Shown here in pieces: positions 15,835-18,395 of a stretch of DNA of 18,395 bases. A program made the translations under genes and the position numbers. The notes under the pieces were generated by a model that ran no database searches, was not told the origin of the DNA, and saw only the letters and a list, made by a program, of their open reading frames with translations. Within the stretch, counting starts at the first letter, position 1. Every line of letters starts with the position of its first letter. The DNA comes from an uncultured Lachnospiraceae bacterium (lineage in GTDB: Bacteria; Bacillota; Clostridia; Lachnospirales; Lachnospiraceae): contig CAKZZH010000011.1 of assembly GCA_937885345.1 (NCBI GenBank), positions 1-18,395 on the forward strand. The letters are read 5' to 3'.

Positions 15835-17682
15835 TTATCTGTTTCTTTTTGTGCGCTTAATGATGAGCACGGCGCCGGCAGCGAGAGTGAGAAGTGCTAC
15901 TGAAGATATGCCGATTATAAGCGGTAGTTTGATGCCTGAACCCTTTTCGGTGGTCTCCTTATCGGTGGACTCTTGTGCGGTGGTCTCCTTATCGGTCGAC
16001 TCCGGCGTGGTTGCTTCTTCGGGGGTTACGGTTTCACTGCTCTTTGTTAAAACAAGAAGGCATACGGTCATCGGTTCCATGGTAAGTGATATTGTGTTGC
16101 CGGAAACGGAATATGTAGGGCCGCCGGATGTCATATTCTTAACCGAAGCACCGGTATTGTCGATGCCATAGATGGCGGAAACATTATAGGCGGCATTGGA
16201 TTTGATGTTTGCGGTTGTCTGTGAATCAAAGGTTTTGTTGGTAACAACAAGCGTTACTGTACTGTCATCGCTTCCGTTTATTGCGGCGTATGAGGTCATC
16301 TTTTCGATATTGCTGCTTTCACAGCTTACGAGTGTGTCGCCGAACTTGCCGCCGTTATTATCATAGTTGCGATAGAGATTGATCGCTGCCATTTGATATC
16401 CTGTTTCGCCGGAAAAAAGATTGGCGGCATATACACCATATTTGGCAAAGATTCCAAGCGCATCGGCCTCACAAAGGGCACCGCACACATCAGTGGCGCC
16501 GCCGAAATCATATTCCGTTATGGCTATTTTGGTACCGGGGTAGTAGGTGTTAATAGATTCGGTAAGAGCCGGTATGATAGGCAGGAACTTGGCGCCTGTA
16601 TCCGCTATCCAGCTCTTTTCTTTATATGTCGGATCCCACAGACTTCTGGTTGCATTAAGCTTATTTGCGACGCAGTCGGCATCGTCGTAATGTGTACAAT
16701 AACGAATCCCGCATGCTCCCTGAGCTTCGGTGTAAAAGTGCACATCAAGTACATCCAGAAGTCTCTTGCCATATGTAGACTCGGCTTCGTGCATTTTATC
16801 GAGATAATAGTCTACAAACCATTTGTAATCGGAATTGTTTTGCTGTATCGTATTCCAGTCCGCAGCCTCCTGAAGACAGAGATAAGCCATATAACCGTAT
16901 AATGCGGGTCCAAAGATATCGGCGTTAGGGTCAACCTTTTTAACGGCGTTTGCAAGCTCTATGGACCTCTCAACAAGTTCTTCACATGAGGTAGGAGTGG
17001 GGTGAACAAGAGAATGGGTGGAATGCCACAGGGCGGGTTCGTTATCGAGCGAGTAGGCATTAATTCCGCCATGCTGTGAATCACCGAGTTCGTTTACAAG
17101 ATAATTGACGAATTCGTCCATATATACCACGCCGTCATTAAGATCGGGGGTTAAAGAGAAGGCGGAGCCTTTGGAATATTCGACTTTGTTCCATCTGCTT
17201 GAGGGGGCTTGTTCGGTTACTTCGCCGCTCATATCGGCAGATACAAAGCCGGCCATTTGAAGCGTCATAAGGGAGTATGCTCCCTTTTTATTGCAGTAAT
17301 CGGCAAGATTAAGGGCAACGGCACCCGGCTTCCTGGCAAGTGCAAGTTGATATCCGCTTATCAGATAATTGTCGGAATTGTTATACCAGTCGGAACCTGC
17401 ATTGGAAGCATTGGTTTCCCAGTTATAGGCAGTGTATCGGTTACCGCCGGCTCTAACGGCGCCATAAGCCACATCTTTATCGATGAGGGCCATATCAACA
17501 CCGTAAATGTAGGGTGAGATCGCCTGACGCTCTGATGAGGAATCGATCGTTATCGTTACATCGTCAGATGCAGCCTTGACAACGGCTGAAAGAGGCGCAG
17601 AAGTAATTAATACGGAAGATGCCAACATTGTAAGTGATGTTAAAACGGATAAACCATTTTTGAAAACTTTGCTGATCTTCAT
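15835..17682 (-). CDS. Secreted, membrane-tethered glycoside hydrolase family 44 (endoglucanase/xyloglucanase)
   Basis: Endo-acting enzyme expected to cut beta-1,4-glucan chains, typically xyloglucan or soluble cellulose. A signal peptide occupies about residues 1-38 (hydrophobic core LTMLASSVLI, cleavage near VVKA). The GH44 catalytic domain includes NRYTAYNWETNASNAGSDW at 81-99, the likely acid/base E215 in SLDNEPALWH and the nucleophile E390 in AITEYDFGG. A beta-sandwich follows to about 547. A Thr/Glu-rich linker then carries two near-identical 10-residue repeats (ESTDKETTAQ and ESTDKETTEK). The protein ends in a hydrophobic helix (about 585-608) and the basic tail KRTKRNR. No LPXTG motif is present, so anchoring is probably by the helix itself. 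GAGGAGG lies 6-7 nt before the ATG. It is the first gene of the GH44-GH43 operon. Confidence 0.93.
   Translation of the reverse strand: MKISKVFKNGLSVLTSLTMLASSVLITSAPLSAVVKAASDDVTITIDSSSERQAISPYIYGVDMALIDKDVAYGAVRAGGNRYTAYNWETNASNAGSDWYNNSDNYLISGYQLALARKPGAVALNLADYCNKKGAYSLMTLQMAGFVSADMSGEVTEQAPSSRWNKVEYSKGSAFSLTPDLNDGVVYMDEFVNYLVNELGDSQHGGINAYSLDNEPALWHSTHSLVHPTPTSCEELVERSIELANAVKKVDPNADIFGPALYGYMAYLCLQEAADWNTIQQNNSDYKWFVDYYLDKMHEAESTYGKRLLDVLDVHFYTEAQGACGIRYCTHYDDADCVANKLNATRSLWDPTYKEKSWIADTGAKFLPIIPALTESINTYYPGTKIAITEYDFGGATDVCGALCEADALGIFAKYGVYAANLFSGETGYQMAAINLYRNYDNNGGKFGDTLVSCESSNIEKMTSYAAINGSDDSTVTLVVTNKTFDSQTTANIKSNAAYNVSAIYGIDNTGASVKNMTSGGPTYSVSGNTISLTMEPMTVCLLVLTKSSETVTPEEATTPESTDKETTAQESTDKETTEKGSGIKLPLIIGISSVALLTLAAGAVLIIKRTKRNR
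15948..16002 (-). repeat. Two-copy 30-nt tandem repeat in the GH44 linker
   Basis: Two near-identical 25-nt blocks (15948-15972 and 15978-16002, one mismatch) with a 30-nt period encode the two ESTDKETT units of the Thr/Glu linker before the membrane helix. Confidence 0.85.
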
Positions 17683-17696
17683 GAATCCTCCTCACC

Positions 17697-17710
17697 CATA
17701 CATATGTATG
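17697..17710. promoter_or_regulatory. Perfect 14-bp palindrome just upstream of the GH44 ribosome binding site
   Basis: CATACATATGTATG is its own reverse complement. It lies between the predicted GH44 promoter and its GAGGAGG site, where a bound repressor could block transcription or an RNA hairpin could hinder translation. Confidence 0.45.
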
Positions 17711-17719
17711 TTTTTTATT

Positions 17720-17748
17720 ACTTTACCATATCATTATTTGAGCCACAA
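17720..17748 (-). promoter_or_regulatory. Possible promoter of the GH44-GH43 operon
   Basis: On the minus strand TTGTGG (17748-17743) and TAAAGT (17725-17720) are separated by 17 nt. The match to consensus is modest (3/6 and 4/6), as expected if an activator is needed. The start would be near 17713, next to the palindrome at 17697-17710. Confidence 0.35.
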
Positions 17749-17759
17749 CTTAAATATGT

Positions 17760-17788
17760 GAAACTCTTTGTTTCAAATTTCTGAAATT
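17760..17788. promoter_or_regulatory. Adjacent inverted repeats upstream of GH44, candidate operator
   Basis: Two inverted repeats lie side by side: GAAAC-N5-GTTTC (17760-17774) and AATTTC-T-GAAATT (17776-17788). They sit about 10 nt upstream of the possible -35 of the GH44 operon and about 45 nt upstream of the divergent hydrogenase promoter, so they could serve either. Confidence 0.4.
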
Positions 17789-17833
17789 CCGAAATATGAT
17801 CAGAAAAAAATCCGGAAAAAATGAGCGAGTAAG

Positions 17834-17863
17834 TTGGCACTAACTGATTTTGAGGAGTATAAT
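17834..17863 (+). promoter_or_regulatory. Sigma-A promoter of the sensory-type hydrogenase gene
   Basis: TTGGCA (17834-17839) and a perfect TATAAT (17858-17863) are separated by 18 nt. Transcription would begin near 17870, leaving a leader of about 80 nt. Confidence 0.65.
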
Positions 17864-17951
17864 ATTACCATATTTTATATCCAATCCCGTACTTTTAATA
17901 CATAAAAAAGAACTTGGGACTATTTTATATTAGAGGATAGGAGGCGTGAAT

Positions 17952-18347
17952 ATGCTGAATAATGGACTGGTTTTTACAAATGAAAAATGTGTAGGCTGTA
18001 ACAAATGTATCAGCGTGTGCAGTTGTTTGGGTGCTTGCATATCCGAAGAAGCCGGCGAAGACGGATTGCCTCGTGTCGACGTTGATGGAGACAGATGCAT
18101 ATCATGCGGAGCATGTTTTGATGTCTGTGAGCACGGAGCAAGAGAATATCGCGATGACACTCAGAGATTCTTTGATGATCTTAAGAAGGGCGAAGCTATT
18201 TCGGTACTCATCGCACCTGCTTTCAAGGCAAATTATCCCAGAGAATATGAGAGTGTTCTCGGTGGCCTCAAAGCACTCGGCGTAAAGCGTTTTATAAGCG
18301 TTTCCTTCGGTGCGGATATCACTACCTGGGGTTATATCAATTACTAA
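17952..18347 (+). pseudogene. Truncated N-terminus of a sensory-type [FeFe]-hydrogenase
   Basis: The 131-aa product has two ferredoxin-like cysteine clusters: C13/16/19/23 and C49/52/55/59 (CISCGACFDVCEHGA). It then enters the [FeFe]-hydrogenase large-subunit domain (SVLIAPAFKANYPREY, VSFGADITTWGYINY). In relatives I know of, this segment continues without a break into the H-cluster motifs and often a C-terminal signalling domain. Here a TAA follows GYINY, and no frame of the remaining 48 nt resembles the continuation, so every H-cluster motif is missing. The start is ATG 17952, with AGGAGG 7 nt upstream; GTG 17946 is in frame but too close. Promoter and ribosome binding site are intact. An insertion, a rearrangement or an assembly junction could explain the break. 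It is divergent from the GH44 operon. Confidence 0.75.
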
Positions 18348-18395
18348 AACTTCCCACATAGGAAATTGGGTTTGCACCTTGAAAAATCAATATTT
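18348..18395. other. Unassigned right edge after the hydrogenase truncation
   Basis: These 48 nt do not continue the hydrogenase in any frame. They include a short hairpin TTCC-CACATA-GGAA (18352-18365), which might belong to the end of an inserted element. Too little sequence is present to identify one. Confidence 0.3.

Noticed and set aside
15835..15930. LPXTG sortase anchor on the GH44 protein
   Set aside because: Only LPLIIG is present, and it falls at the start of the hydrophobic helix rather than before it; no threonine-glycine pair follows.

Overview
This 18.4-kb window looks like chromosomal DNA from a fibre-degrading anaerobic Firmicute, most likely a rumen or gut member of the Lachnospiraceae (Butyrivibrio/Pseudobutyrivibrio-like). 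The evidence is moderate GC, strong AGGAGG-type ribosome binding sites, and the gene mix: group B [FeFe]-hydrogenase, UDPGP-type pyrophosphorylase, YerC/TrpR-like regulator, DUF1836 protein, substrate-binding-domain/GGDEF fusion, and a GH44 + GH43 pair. The assignment is inferred from gene content, not from a marker comparison. I count 17 protein genes and no tRNA, rRNA, CRISPR array or complete mobile element.

Layout. (1) 1-3014, plus strand: a membrane-bound periplasmic-sensor diguanylate cyclase, then a nucleotide-sugar pyrophosphorylase. (2) 3009-4481, minus strand: a group B [FeFe]-hydrogenase whose 3' end overlaps the pyrophosphorylase gene tail to tail by 6 nt. (3) 4482-7542, plus strand: from the divergent promoter region come an sce7726-like PD-(D/E)XK protein, trpS under its own promoter, a Cof-type HAD phosphatase and a small TrpR-like regulator, closed by a perfect bidirectional terminator. 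(4) 7622-8296, minus strand: a DUF1836 protein that shares that terminator. (5) 8297-14345, plus strand: pspA behind a roughly 115-nt structured leader, then pcrA, two small membrane proteins, an rlmD-type rRNA methyltransferase and an alpha/beta-hydrolase, with short or overlapping junctions, ending in a second shared hairpin. (6) 14360-17682, minus strand: a two-gene glycan operon, with a secreted, membrane-tethered GH44 endo-glucanase/xyloglucanase transcribed first and a cytoplasmic GH43 enzyme second. (7) 17952-18347, plus strand: the first 131 codons of a second, sensory-type [FeFe]-hydrogenase, cut off by a stop codon and followed by 48 nt that do not continue the protein.

How the genes fit together. 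The GH44/GH43 pair supports a surface-cut, uptake, internal-trim route for hemicellulose. The two hydrogenases fit a fermentative, H2-handling metabolism; the group B enzyme may be catalytic or regulatory, and the truncated one belongs to a sensory type. trpS through the TrpR-like gene may be one transcription unit. The pspA-pcrA-rlmD cluster mixes envelope-stress, DNA-repair and ribosome-modification functions and carries two unrecognised small membrane proteins. I found no clearly new multi-gene system. The best leads are a possibly leaderless nuclease-family gene, a structured pspA leader, palindromic operator candidates before GH44, a glycine-rich linker in PcrA, and the disrupted sensory hydrogenase at the right edge.
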